This document shows, in pieces, positions 53,796 through 64,000 of a stretch of 64,000 nucleotides of DNA (within the stretch, counting starts at the first letter, position 1; every line of letters starts with the position of its first letter). The translations under genes were made by a program, and so were the position numbers. This stretch comes from Liopterus haemorrhoidalis (taxonomy: Eukaryota; Arthropoda; Insecta; Coleoptera; Dytiscidae), in contig OZ020611.1 in NCBI GenBank assembly GCA_963971575.1, forward strand, positions 246,350,654-246,414,653, written 5' to 3'. The notes under the pieces are model-generated. The model was not told where the DNA came from. It saw nothing but the letters and a program-made list of their open reading frames with translations, and made no database searches.

Positions 53796-55310
53796 GGGCA
53801 GGCGAAACAACACAGATTATAAGTTTTTTACTCAAAACTAATTATTAGTAACAATCTATATATCAATTTTTGCAGCGAATTTTTATCTGTCTAATAGGAT
53901 ATTTTTAATTTAAAAAATAAATTGTAAAAATCATTCCATATCTCAAAGACTTATTAAGAAATAATTTTCTTTTAAAAAAAGTTTTTTTTTAATTTATGGG
54001 TTTTAAATAACTTTTTTTTTGTTTTTTTAATTAAATTTAGTTTTGTGTAATACGTAATTTTTACTTTATTGTACTTTATTTACTTTATTGTTGAAAAATA
54101 TTGCACTAGGTTATAATTTAATGCCACTTGGTACAAGTGTTCTTTACTATAATTAATTTTGACCCGCAGCACCTATTTCTGACCTGCAGAAAAATGGCTA
54201 CAAAAATAGACCAAACAATTTTGACAGAACAAATTAGATACATATTAATGCGTCGTAAAGAAAAATAATTTTTTATTTAGTTTTTATAATTTTTTTTGGA
54301 TAAAATTACGATTAAAAATATCTTATTACATACCTGCAAACAGGCGTGCACACATAGGGACCCCCCCCCAGAATCGAAAAAATCATATAATTAATAAAAA
54401 TTCTGAAACAATTGAAAATAAAAATTATCTTTTTTATTAATAAAAATTAAATTTTAATATAAATTAAATTTTAATCAAAATTAAATTTTAGTCAAAATTT
54501 AGGAACCTCCCCCAGAATCGAAAAAATAAAATAATTAATAAAAACTGAAATAATTGAAAATAAAAATTACCTTTTTTATTAATAAAAATTAAATTTTAGT
54601 CAAAATTGAATATTAGACAAAATTAAATTTTAGACAAAATTAAATTTTAGTCAAAATTGAATTTTAGACAAAATTAAATTTTAGACAAAATTAAATTTTA
54701 GACAAAATTAAATTTTAGTCAAAATTGAATTTTAGACAAAATTAAATTTTAGTCAAAATTGAATTTTAGACAAAATTAAATTTTAGACAAAATTATATTT
54801 CAGACAAAATTAAATTTTAGTCAAAATTTAATTTTAATCAAAATTCATATATAAGCCCACCACTCTGAGTAAAAAATCAATAATAAATTTGTTTTATTTT
54901 ACGGATATTTTTTTCGAAATGGACCCCCCCACTCAGTATTTTTCTGTGTGCGCACCTTGCTGCAAGTCAAAATGATATAAATTTTGTAAAGAACACGTGT
55001 ACCAAGTGACATTCCATTATTATTAAGTATAGTATTTTAATATGACGATGGTTCTGACCTATAAACGATCATGTGTAACAAAATGTTGACGTATTATTTG
55101 AACATTTATCTAAATTAATTATCTAAATATAAAAGTAAATAATACGAAAAATTTATGCCTAATATTATCAAGTTTTTGAGCGGTAAAATTAAAGATTTTT
55201 ATAATTAAAAATATCTTATTGTAATATAATATTTCGGTGTAAAAATTGATGTATGGATTGTAAATTTTATTTCAGATCGTTTTGTATGAACTGTGTTGTT
55301 TCGCTTGCCC
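53796..55310. mobile_element. Inverted-repeat element flanked by TTAA, 1515 bp
   Basis: GGGCAGGCGAAACAACACAG at the left faces, reversed from the right, GGGCAAGCGAAACAACACAG. Both are flanked by TTAA (53792-53795 and 55311-55314), the target of piggyBac elements. No transposase was found. The interior holds a second inverted-repeat element (about 54340-54965) with GGCGTGCACACA/GTGTGCGCACC ends and a minisatellite. Confidence 0.7.
54591..54846 (+). repeat. 17-bp minisatellite, about 15 units
   Basis: Units of ATTAAATTTTAGACAAA alternate with ATTGAATTTTAGTCAAA variants. Degenerate units extend the array left to about 54440. The A/C and A/G variants alternate in a non-random order, suggesting higher-order duplication. 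Confidence 0.9.
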
Positions 55311-55465
55311 TTAACACCTTATTTTATTGTTGACGTACATTCCCTCCAAATGTTTATGTTTATTTAGTTAGTAAGTAGTCGGCACGTGTCACGCGTGTTC
55401 CTGCGTGTGGTAGGACGTGTGACACGCGTTGGCAGGAGGTGTTACTACCTCAAATGGTATTTTTG

Positions 55466-55797
55466 CTCACGGTTGTCCGGCGGGCGAACTGCGGCGATGA
55501 ACTGCGCAGTTGTGACGCACAGTTTTTATCTTTGTCGCGCAGTTTACACCTATTCTGAACCTAATGTGCATTTTAATAGCTGTGTTATGTTAAAAATCTT
55601 GCCAGATGTGCATGTAATAAGATAAGAATTATTACACTACGATTAGCGTTAACTTATTTGGTTCAGAATTGGTGTACTGACCTGTGTCGCACAGTTTTCG
55701 TCTGTTTCGCACAGTTTTTGCTTGTGTCGCACTGTTTTCGCCAGTGCCTGCGCAGTTTTCGACGCAGTTCGTTCGCCGGACTCGGCTGTTATGTTTG
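55466..55797. repeat. GC-rich imperfect foldback element
   Basis: CCGGCGGGCGAACTGCGGCG near 55477 faces CGCAGTTCGTTCGCCGG near 55772. An inner pair, ACCTATTCTGAACC/GGTTCAGAATTGGT, is also inverted. Both arms are rich in TGCGCAG and TCGCACAGTTTT units, the right arm with four in tandem. The ORFs here are by-products. Confidence 0.65.
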
Positions 55798-56439
55798 TGT
55801 TATTCCGGCGAACTGTTTTTTTTTTGACGAAGGTTGTGTTAACTAATAATGCCAGTTACCAAATAATTTTTGTATGATTGTAATGTTGCCTTATTGTATA
55901 TGTGTTGATTTTATGTTTTATGCTGCTCCCCCCGCTCTCTAATTCCTCTCACTGCTCCGGCCAAAGACTGACTCTGCCTCCTGACATACTCACCGCCCCC
56001 CGGTTCACCGCGCCCCAGTTCCTCTCCCCCCCCTCGCTCACCGAGACGGTCTACACACCAGACATTACTTATATTATATATTGTACATTCTGATATATTT
56101 GTGTTACAGCTATTTTTAGTTTTAAGTTTTTTTTATAAATTTTTATGTTAGTTATAGGTCGATTATAAATAAATAAATAAATGATTATTAATTATTAAAT
56201 GTAATCATTTGTATTGCTTTATACCTTTGGCACTTTTTTCAGTGGGACGCCATATGTTGGTTCAATGCACTAAAAATAAATAAATAGAAATAAAAATATA
56301 AAAAGAAATAAAACAAAATTATCATAATTTTGTATTGAAACAACATATCAGTGAAATATAAAATTTTACAGGAAGGGTAAGTACAAATTATATATAATAA
56401 TAATAATAATAATTATCTTTATTTATACAGGGTGTTTAT
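55798..56439. other. AT-rich stretch with a C-rich patch at 55925-56060
   Basis: The patch has CCCCCCGG and CTCC runs and no convincing gene. ATAATAATAATAATAATAAT at 56395-56415 followed by CTTTATTTATACAGGGTG looks like the junction of a LINE tail and a Tc1-type terminus. Confidence 0.35.
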
Positions 56440-56589
56440 GGTCTTCTTATATCTTTTTAATGGGTGATAGTACAAAAAGAAGGCGAACACCTTGGTAAAA
56501 GTTTTATAATGAAAGATATATAAATTTTAAAAATTTTCAATTTTTGGGATTTTTCCGCCATAACTCTCCAAATATTTATCCAATCAAAA

Positions 56590-57510
56590 AATTTTATGTG
56601 AAGTGTGAATATTCACACATTTCAGGGTTTCGCAGGTATATAATAAGTGAATGCTGAGTGTGTAGGACAAATTTTACTTTGTAGTAATCACGGCAAAAGG
56701 AACGATATTTTTAAAATAATTTATCGTCTGTTATTCATATAATAAGACTGGTTATTAAATTTACGCTCTTAAAAATTAAATGCAACATTTGTCAAAATAT
56801 AACTAGAATTTTGACAAAATAATTTCAACATAATAAAAATGCAAAAAAAACAGAAAAAATAAAATTCACTCCGTACTTGAACTCGAAACCCTTCGTTTCC
56901 AGCGCATTTTAGCTTACGACACCAGTGCTCTAACCATTACGCTATCGCACGCCTTGCATGTGGGTGTCTTACATTGATATAACTTCTTCTACTTTTGTAC
57001 TTTGTGAACCAAAAACCACAAAAAATGCGTTATTTTCCGAAAACATAATCTGATCAAAAATTCCTGTTGTACTATTTCGGTTCACACTAATATACATTAC
57101 TTAGAATTTTTTTAGATTTTTAGTTTAAACCATCTGGGCTACAGGGTGTGGGACAAATTTTTTTTTTGCACAATTTTGGCAAAATCGCATCAAAATAATT
57201 TATTTTGCAAAAATAAAAATTTGATCGTTAATCCACGTACTAAGGGTTTTCATTTGATACCCTACTCAGAATTTTAAAAAAAATATTTTTGTTTTCGACG
57301 AGCACATATTTGTTTATATTTTTAAGGGGATATATTTTTTAGATGTTTTAGTATTTTTCCTATGTGCGGGTCAAAGAGTTGTATAAGCATGCCAAATTTC
57401 AACTTTCTAGGTTTAGCCGTTTGGCTACAATTTTTACCGAACAGACAGACAGACGACAAAATGACGGCATAAGGGTTTTTTGCTCATACCTACAAAACCC
57501 TAAAAATGTA
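56590..57510 (+). repeat. R1 repeat copy
   Basis: It has the order of 20355-21432, starting GTGTGAATATTCACAC (a perfect palindrome here) and ending TGCTCATACCTACAAAACCC. The (CAGA)n tract is reduced to three units (57442-57453). It contains a different tRNA-like segment at 56876-56956. Confidence 0.8.
56876..56956 (-). repeat. tRNA-like segment within R1
   Basis: On the minus strand, GCGATAGCGTAATGGTTAGA matches box A and GGTTTCGAGTTCAAG lies where box B is expected. It is longer than a tRNA body by a few bases and the arms pair imperfectly. It differs throughout from the segment at 20775 while the R1 sequence on both sides is the same. Confidence 0.55.
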
Positions 57511-57564
57511 TTTAGATAAAAGATTCGTCTTCTTATTCTTAACAATATTTGTAATGTAAGTTTT

Positions 57565-57987
57565 TCTCCCATAAAAAATACATTTTTTTTTTTAATTTAA
57601 AAAAAGATTAAAAAAATGTAAATCTTCAAAAATACATCAAATTATGTCCAATACAATTTTTTGTCCAAGGCTTGATTTACTAGTTACGTTTTTTTTTAAA
57701 TTTTAATGTTTAATAACTTCCTTTCCGGTTTCGGTTTTTAATAAAAAACAATAGGGTTCTTCCCAGTTATTAGGAGAATTTTTTAGTACCAGAACGAACT
57801 CTTTAAGTTAAACCGTTTTTGAGTTATCGTGTATACACACAGACACACACACATAAGGACGGCACTTCGAAAATAGGTTTTTTGGATTCCCTGGACCATG
57901 AAACGTGGTTATCAGTCAAAATCTCGACATCGAAAATTTTCGCGATTACAATACTTGCCCCTTATATATTAAGGTTGGGCAAGTAAA
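57565..57987 (+). repeat. R2 repeat copy, short form
   Basis: CTCCCATAAAAAATACATTT to TTAAGGTTGGGCAAGTAAAA, with the CA tract shrunk to ACACACAGACACACACACAT (57834-57853). The GTGGCGAAGG end is missing. Confidence 0.75.
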
Positions 57988-59107
57988 AATGCATTTAGAT
58001 AAAATATTTGTCTTCTTATTTTTTACAATATTTGTTATATAAATTTTTGCTATTAAGTCAATAATAAGGGAGTAATTTAAATTTTTAATTTTTGTGTTTA
58101 AAAATTAGATTTGTATTTCTAGTTTGTGCTAACTCATGCCTCATGTAATCGGTTATCTTGAAAACGTGACTTACATCAGTTTGGTTTGGACCCCTCAAAT
58201 GGTAGGTAATCTACGCCACTGGAAAGTAATCAAAAAATTACCTAAAGAAAGTTATGGAATAATAAGAATAAAAAGATAATTTTAACACCCTAAGGAGCAC
58301 AAGCCGGTAAATTCACTAGGCAGCTGTATGCCACTAAAAAACTTTGTCACTGATTGAACTGGGGAAGAAAGGGAAATTTGTAGTTTGAATTTAAATAATG
58401 TATGGGGCAGATCGTAGGCAAATTAATGCACTTAAAAATTCACTAATTACTCTAAATTATTTATTCCTCCTTGATACCTTAAAAACTAAAATCTAAAGTA
58501 ATTCAAACAATAGATTGAATCAACTATAATAGTATAATAAAATAACTGAACACCACACTAGACTCGACAGTGTAGTGTGGTGTTCATATGCGTCGAGTCT
58601 AAACATACGAGTTCGATTATCAGCCGTTAAAAGTTTTTATGATATTTTTAATTTAAAAAACGACCCACACTGTCTAAAAACTGAATTAAACAAATAATTA
58701 ATTTCGTCACAAAAATGCAATATTTTTCAAAAAATCTGATCATAAATTCCTGTCGTACGTTTCTGGCTCAGATCAATGTACATCATTACCCATAACTTTT
58801 CAGATTTTTATTAACCCCTTTGGGTAAAAAGGTGCGGGACAAGAACTTTTTTGGCTACGCACAATAATATAAAAAAAACAAATTATCAATGACACTAAAA
58901 CGTAATTTTTCGAAAATCTAATCTGATAAAAAATTACTGTTAAACTATTCCGGATCCCATCAATGTTCATTATGTGTATTTTTTTTATCGACACCTATTG
59001 ACCGCTATAGAGTATTTAGATCAAACCCTCTGGGAGATAGGTTGGGGGTCAAAAGTGTTGACATAATTTTGTCGAAAATCCCATATATATATATATATAT
59101 ATATATA
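57988..59107. other. AT-rich DNA with R1-related fragments and a hairpin
   Basis: A 13-bp-stem hairpin, GAACACCACACTA...TAGTGTGGTGTTC, lies at 58549-58586. Diverged R1 landmarks (ACCCCTTTGGGTAAAAAGGTG) occur at 58810-58840 and an (AT)n tract at 59082-59106. No gene. Confidence 0.45.
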
Positions 59108-59976
59108 CAGGGTGTTTGTTTGAAACGGAGCACCCCGAAAATCTCCTTTATTTGTAAAGATACAAAAAATCTTCAGAACAAAAGACAAAACTAGACAAAA
59201 AGGCCCATCTAAAGGTTACTATAAGAATTCTGAGGCACTTCCGGTTTCACCGGAAATGATGTCAACTTTTGATCTAGCATAGGGAATCGATAATTTTATA
59301 TTTTTTTCCTAAAATTACATTAAATTAGCTTTACAATGACACCAAAAAATCATATTTTTATGTTAACCATTTCAAAATGGCGGCCATTTATTTACAAAAT
59401 AATAATCAACATAAGTTTTACAAAGTTGAACGTAGCAAGCTTTGAAAACAATAAAAAAAGAAACAAAATATCTCTAAAATAAACTATTTGACTATTTAAA
59501 AAAAAAAAAAACTATTACTTTTTACAAATATTTTACAAAAAAAAAAAAAAAATACAAATATTTGATCAAACCACCATTATTGTCCACACATTTTCTCATC
59601 CTTAATAAAAACTCTACTTTGTTTCTTTTTTTATTGTTTTCAAAGCTTGCTACGTTCAACTTTGTAAAACTTATGTTGATTATTATTTTGTAAATAAATG
59701 GCCGCCATTTTGAAATGGTTAACATAAAAATATGATTTTTTGGTGTCATTGTAAAGCTAATTTAATGTAATTTTAGGAAAAAAATATAAAATTATCGATT
59801 CCCTATGCTAGATCAAAAGTTGACATCATTTCCGGTGAAACCGGAAGTGCTTCAGAATTCTTATAGTAACCTTTAGACGGGCCTTTTTGTCTAGTTTAAC
59901 TTTTGTTCTGAAGATTTTTTGTATCTTTACAAATAAAGGAGATTTTCGGGGTGCCCCGTTTTAATCAAATACCCTG
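59108..59976. mobile_element. Foldback transposon with arms of about 360 bp
   Basis: The left arm from 59108 (CAGGGTGTTTGTTTGAAACG) and the right arm ending at 59976 (reversed: CAGGGTATTTGATTAAAACG) are near-perfect mirrors. They match through ACTTCCGGTTTCACCGGAAA and TTTCAAAATGGCGGCCATTT to about 59465 and 59615. A 150-bp AT-rich spacer separates them. A related single end is at 56437. It is non-coding; the minus-strand ORF at 59522-59749 reads through an arm. Confidence 0.9.
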
Positions 59977-60049
59977 CATATATTTTTTTTTTCAAAAATA
60001 AAAGTTAGCTTGTTGATCCACGCTTTAAGAGCTTTCATTAGGTATCCCA

Positions 60050-60910
60050 CTCAAAATTTTAAAAACTATTATTTTTTTTATTAAATTCGTATTTGTTTAT
60101 ATTTATCTCGGGATGGATTTTTTTTTAGAACTCCCAGTATTTTTAATGCCAAAATTAAATTTTCTATATTAAGCCGTTTGGCTAAAATTTCTACTGTATA
60201 GACAGACTTGTTTTTTTGTTGGTCATACCTACAAAACCCTAAAAAGGATAAAACAGGGTTTTGCAAATATCAAAAGTGAGTTCACGACCCACCAAATGTT
60301 TTTCGCAGCCAAACGTTTGGAAACCACGGTTATAGATATTTCTGCAGGACATTAGTAATTTTAAGTAGGACGCGGGATATAAAGACAAATTCCACGACAA
60401 TACCGCTCAAATAGGATACATTGCCGGTTAATGGGACACCGGGAGAAACATGTCATCTGTAATGTTAAAAAATTACCAAAAAGCTGAGGCTAAATAAAAT
60501 CACAACTAAATTTATGTTTCATATACACAACACTGTCTTGCGGCTTTAAAGGGATGTATAACAAGTATAGTTTTCATAAATTTCTCCTAAAAAAAATAAC
60601 AATCTGAAATAAAATTGCTAACAATCTATATGTTACTGTCAATGACTGTATATATTTTTTCAGATTTTGAGATCAACCCCTCTAGGAGATAGGGTGGGGA
60701 ACAAAAGTTTTTTGACATATTTTTAGAAAAAATCTCATAAAAAAATTGAGTTCTCAAAAATACAAATTTTTTTGTTAATCCTTGCATTGATAGGTTTTAT
60801 TTGATATGCCACTCAAAATTAAAAAAAAACATATATCTTTTTTCATTAAATTACTGAGAGTTCAAAAAACACATCCTGAGATAAATACGTATTTAATGAA
60901 AAAATAAATG
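60050..60910. repeat. R1-related fragments
   Basis: AGCCGTTTGGCTAAAATTTC, GGTCATACCTACAAAACCCT (60222-60241) and ACCCCTCTAGGAGATAGGGTG (60676-60696) are R1 landmarks in diverged form. They are separated by AT-rich sequence without genes. Confidence 0.55.
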
Positions 60911-60979
60911 AAAGAAGTGAAATATTTATAAATCAAATTACATATTGTTCGTAGCGAGAAATAGGTTTCTAAAATAAAA

Positions 60980-61690
60980 CCAGTGGCGAAGGGAAACCAC
61001 CGCTTGACTTGCCCTCCCAAAAAAAATAAAAATAAAAAAAAATAAAATTAATTTATTTTTTTTTTTTTAATTATTTAGATAAATCTTCAAAAATACATCA
61101 AATTATGTTCTATACAAATTTTTTTCCAAGGCTTGGTTTACTTGTTACGAATTAATTATCATGACCATGGAAACGTTACATATAAATATGAAAAAATTAA
61201 GACTTGGAAAAATTTTAAATAATTTTACAAAAAAAATTCAAAATTTTTCGTTTTATCAAAAAACGTCTCAAATAAAACTTATTAGTTATTGCATTTATAG
61301 TAACTTTTGTTCAATAAATTTTTTCGAAATATTTTTCTGTTGCTAAATATTCGCAATCGAGAGGAGTAAACTCCCATTTCTAGTCAACCGATGTTCATAA
61401 AAAACAATAGGGTTCTTCCCATTTAATAGGAGAATTTTTTAGTACCAAAACGAATTCTCTAAGTTGAACCGTTCTTGAGTTATCGTGTATACATACAGAC
61501 ACACACACATACACACACACAGACACACATACAGACACACACAGACACACACACACACGGACGGCACTTCGAAAATAGGTTTTTTGGATTCCCTGGACCA
61601 TGAAAGGTGGTCATCAGTCAAAATCTCGACATCGAACATTTTCGCGATTACAATACTTGCCCCTTATATATTAAGGTCGGGCAAGTAAAA
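60980..61690 (+). repeat. R2 repeat copy, long form
   Basis: CCAGTGGCGAAGGGAAACCA to TTAAGGTCGGGCAAGTAAAA with the R2/R3 module and a CA/CAGA tract at 61496-61558. An R1 copy starts immediately after. Confidence 0.8.
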
Positions 61691-61696
61691 AAAATG

Positions 61697-62255
61697 ATGT
61701 GAAGTGTGAATTTTCACACATTTCAGGATTTTGCAGGTATTTAGTAAGTGAATGATGATTATTTGGGATGCCAAAACAAATTTTATATTAAAAATTTTTT
61801 TTTTGTTAATTTTAATTCGAACGCCTAATGCCATTATTTAGGTTTCTAAATGTGTGCAGTATTTTTTTTTTTTTTATATAGCAAGTTTCATTAAGAATTT
61901 TAAAAATTGCGCCTATGGCTTCCATTGGTTGTTATAAGCTCCGCCCCTCTGATTTCGTGTACATTAAATTACAATTTAAACAATTTCCATTGGTTATTTA
62001 ATAGCAACATTTATCAAAATATAATAATTTTGACAAAATAATTTAAACAAATTAAAATGCAAAAAAAAACAGAAAAAATAAAATTAACAGGATTATTAAG
62101 CGCACGACAAAACCAACTACGCTACTAGAGCTACTGACCTGGTGTGTTACATATTGAATTAAATATTTAACATATTTTAGTTAAAAACACAAAAAATGCG
62201 TTATTTTCCGAAAACATAATCTTTTTGGTCATACCTACAAAACCCTAAAAATGGA
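61697..62255 (+). repeat. R1 repeat copy, 3' deleted
   Basis: GTGAAGTGTGAATTTTCACA, TGCAGGTATTTAGTAAGTGA and GCGTTATTTTCCGAAAACAT are present. It then jumps to the right terminus, TTTTTGGTCATACCTACAAA. The inner tRNA-like segment at 62088-62145 keeps box A but has lost box B. Inverted R1 end sequence follows at 62340-62545. Confidence 0.75.
62088..62145 (-). repeat. tRNA-like segment within R1, decayed
   Basis: On the minus strand, TCTAGTAGCGTAGTTGGTTT contains a perfect box A (TAGCGTAGTTGG). The region corresponding to the anticodon and T arms is mostly deleted (GCGCTTAATAATCCTG). The position within R1 is the same as at 20775 and 56876. Confidence 0.5.
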
Positions 62256-62545
62256 GCCATTTATCAATATATTTCTTATTAATCTAATGAAGATTTGAAC
62301 ACGAAGCAAATGGAAAAAAAAAAACGCTGAGATTTTTGGCAATTTACTTAATTTAAAAAAATTAAATTGAAGCTCTTAGCACTGAAATAACGAATAAAAA
62401 TAATTTTCAAAAAACTGTTGATTTTAGTGTGATAAATAGAACAAATATTCGTAGACATCCAGTATTATGTTGGCTTCTTACATTTATTAAATACCTACAA
62501 AACCCTGAAATGTGTGAAAAATCACACATCACATCATTATTTTTT

Positions 62546-63450
62546 TATTTAACTTCAAAAATATATTTATAAAGAAGTGGTTTAAAATATAGAAACGATT
62601 ATTCCTGTTCTACTCGCAATTAAAAATGAATATAACTCAAACTGTACGAAGCACGGGCACGTCAGCTAGGAGATGCATAATATTCTCTTGGTTTATGAAA
62701 ATCCTTCCAAGAAAGCAAGTGACGTAGGTTAAAGCCCTATATGTTTATTTATAATTTATAGTTGAAACAATTGAATAGGTGGGACGGTGCGTCCGATTAA
62801 CAGTCTGAATAGTGGCACTGGCACTGTGTTCAGTGATTTGTCGCGATGATAAGTGCGCGAACATTTGACAGGTCGCGAGTATTGTTCCCACGGCTCAAAC
62901 AGACAGACAGACAGACACATATCAGATTTTAAACAATTATTTAACTAGCAGCAGTTCGGCTGTGCTGTGTTATTCGGGGAGCGAAGCGAGGCCAGGTGTT
63001 CCGCAGCGATGTTCCCATAGCACACACCACCTGCACGCCAGAGCATTATTTGAGCTGCACCCCCTCCCGCACCCCCTCTGTACCAGGCCACCGCCACCCC
63101 CGCCTTGGTTATTGTCGCTGTTGTTTGCACTTGCGAACACAGGATACGCAATGATTTGCTCACAACCAGCACCGTGAACGATTTTATAAAACACCGGAAA
63201 ACATCTGTAAGACTTTCGACAAATTTACCAAAAAAATACCTAAATCATATTGCTTACGAAGGTGTAATACATAATCGAATCATTTAGGTGTGATATTATT
63301 TTCACTATCGTCAACTAAATCTAGTAGGAATGACGAGAATTAGAAATTTATGGAACCGGGTACCCGCAACAATTACCCGGATATTAACCACTACCCGCTA
63401 ATTACCCGCTACCCGTTGATAAATAAAAATTAAAAGTAAATATAGCAAAA
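62546..63450. other. Stretch with a GC-rich island at 62950-63120
   Basis: Three ORFs of 71-75 residues overlap on both strands in a C-rich patch. None has a motif. Four CAGA units lie at 62899-62914. A hAT-like fragment with TACCCGC repeats lies at 63360-63420. No gene called. Confidence 0.35.
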
Positions 63451-63698
63451 TTGATGTGAAGTGTGAATTTTCACACATTTCAGGGTTTTGTAGGTATTTA
63501 ATAAGTGTAAGAAATCGATAGATTCAGTTGTAGGCTCTCGTTGAAACATATTGAATAACAGGAAAAGAAAAAAATTGATGTGAAGTGTGAATTTTCACAC
63601 ATTTCAGGGTTTTGTAGGTATTTAATAAGTGTAAGAAATCGATAGATTCAGTTGTAGGCTCTCGATGAAACATATTGAATAACAGGAAAAGAAAAAAA
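63451..63698 (+). repeat. Two 124-bp tandem copies of the R1 left end
   Basis: Copies at 63451-63574 and 63575-63698 differ at one base (CTCGTTGAAAC versus CTCGATGAAAC). Each has TTGATGTGAAGTGTGAATTT, the R1 terminus, followed by GTGTAAGAAATCGATAGATT and AACAGGAAAAGAAAAAAA. An R1 copy continues from a third start at 63699. Confidence 0.9.
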
Positions 63699-64000
63699 TT
63701 GATGTGAAGTGTGAATTTTCACACATTTCAGGGTTTTGTAGGTATTTATTAACTGTGTGATGATTATTTGGGATGCCAAATCAAATTTTATGTCAAAATA
63801 TTTTTTTATGAATTTTAATTCGAATGCCTAATACCATTATTTAAGTTTCTAAATATGTGCTGTATTTTTTTTTTATATAGCAAGGTTCATTATGATTTTG
63901 GAAATTGCGCCTATGACTTCCATTGGTTGCTTAAATCATAAGCCCCGCCCTCTGATACCTTCAAATATAGAATTAAATTATAATTTCAACACTTCCCACT
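63699..64000 (+). repeat. R1 repeat copy, cut by the window edge
   Basis: TTGATGTGAAGTGTGAATTT followed by GATGATTATTTGGGATGCCA, as in 20355-20465 and 61697-61780. It runs out of the window before the tRNA-like position. Confidence 0.75.

Noticed and set aside
1..64000. LTR retrotransposons or endogenous viral sequences
   Set aside because: No long direct repeats with a primer-binding site, and no gag, pol or integrase motifs, were seen by eye. Only non-LTR fragments were found.

Overview
The window is AT-rich eukaryotic DNA holding one recognisable host gene in a gene desert made almost entirely of transposable-element debris. The gene (44966-48043, + strand, 1025 codons, no intron in the coding part) is a zelda (zld, also vielfaltig) orthologue. 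It has an N-terminal C2H2 finger, a second N-terminal finger, a short acidic EILDLDSHKV block, a JAZ-type C2H2 finger and a C-terminal cluster of four linked C2H2 fingers. Zelda is a pancrustacean pioneer factor of zygotic genome activation, so the source is very probably an insect. I cannot name the species.

Layout. 1-13 kb: a mariner with a stop and an internal deletion, a hAT remnant, SINE-like copies, a LINE reverse-transcriptase fragment, PIF/Harbinger-type elements flanked by TAA or TTA, and GC-rich islands. 13-18 kb: a Tc1 element inside a hAT-like element inside a mariner, a LINE C-terminus, and a Helitron-like unit carrying a Harbinger transposase fragment and a 120-bp tandem array. 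18-30 kb: a LINE end, a nest of repeat families, and an internally deleted Tc1/mariner-superfamily element. 30-40 kb: two tRNA-derived SINE copies with clean target-site duplications, and many copies of families with embedded (CA)n or (GTCY)n tracts. 40.6-43.7 kb: a small inverted-repeat element that has received a DD41D (rosa-type) element and two hAT elements, one of them carrying a further two-level insertion. 44-48 kb: GC-rich leader and zelda. 48.4-52.9 kb: a 4.5-kb inverted-repeat element beginning 355 bp after the zelda stop. 53-64 kb: more inverted-repeat elements, a 17-bp minisatellite, a large foldback element and further repeat copies.

The repeat families do not cooperate as a system. 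They record successive waves of Class II elements and SINEs. Four families are named here for reference. R1 (about 1 kb, both ends carrying AGGGTTTTGYAGGTAT) has internal tRNA-like segments. R2 carries (CA)n. R3 carries (GTCY)n and shares a 240-bp module with R2. M2 is an inverted-repeat element of about 400 bp. No tRNA or rRNA gene, CRISPR array or viral gene was recognised. All boundaries were read by eye, and identity percentages were not computed.
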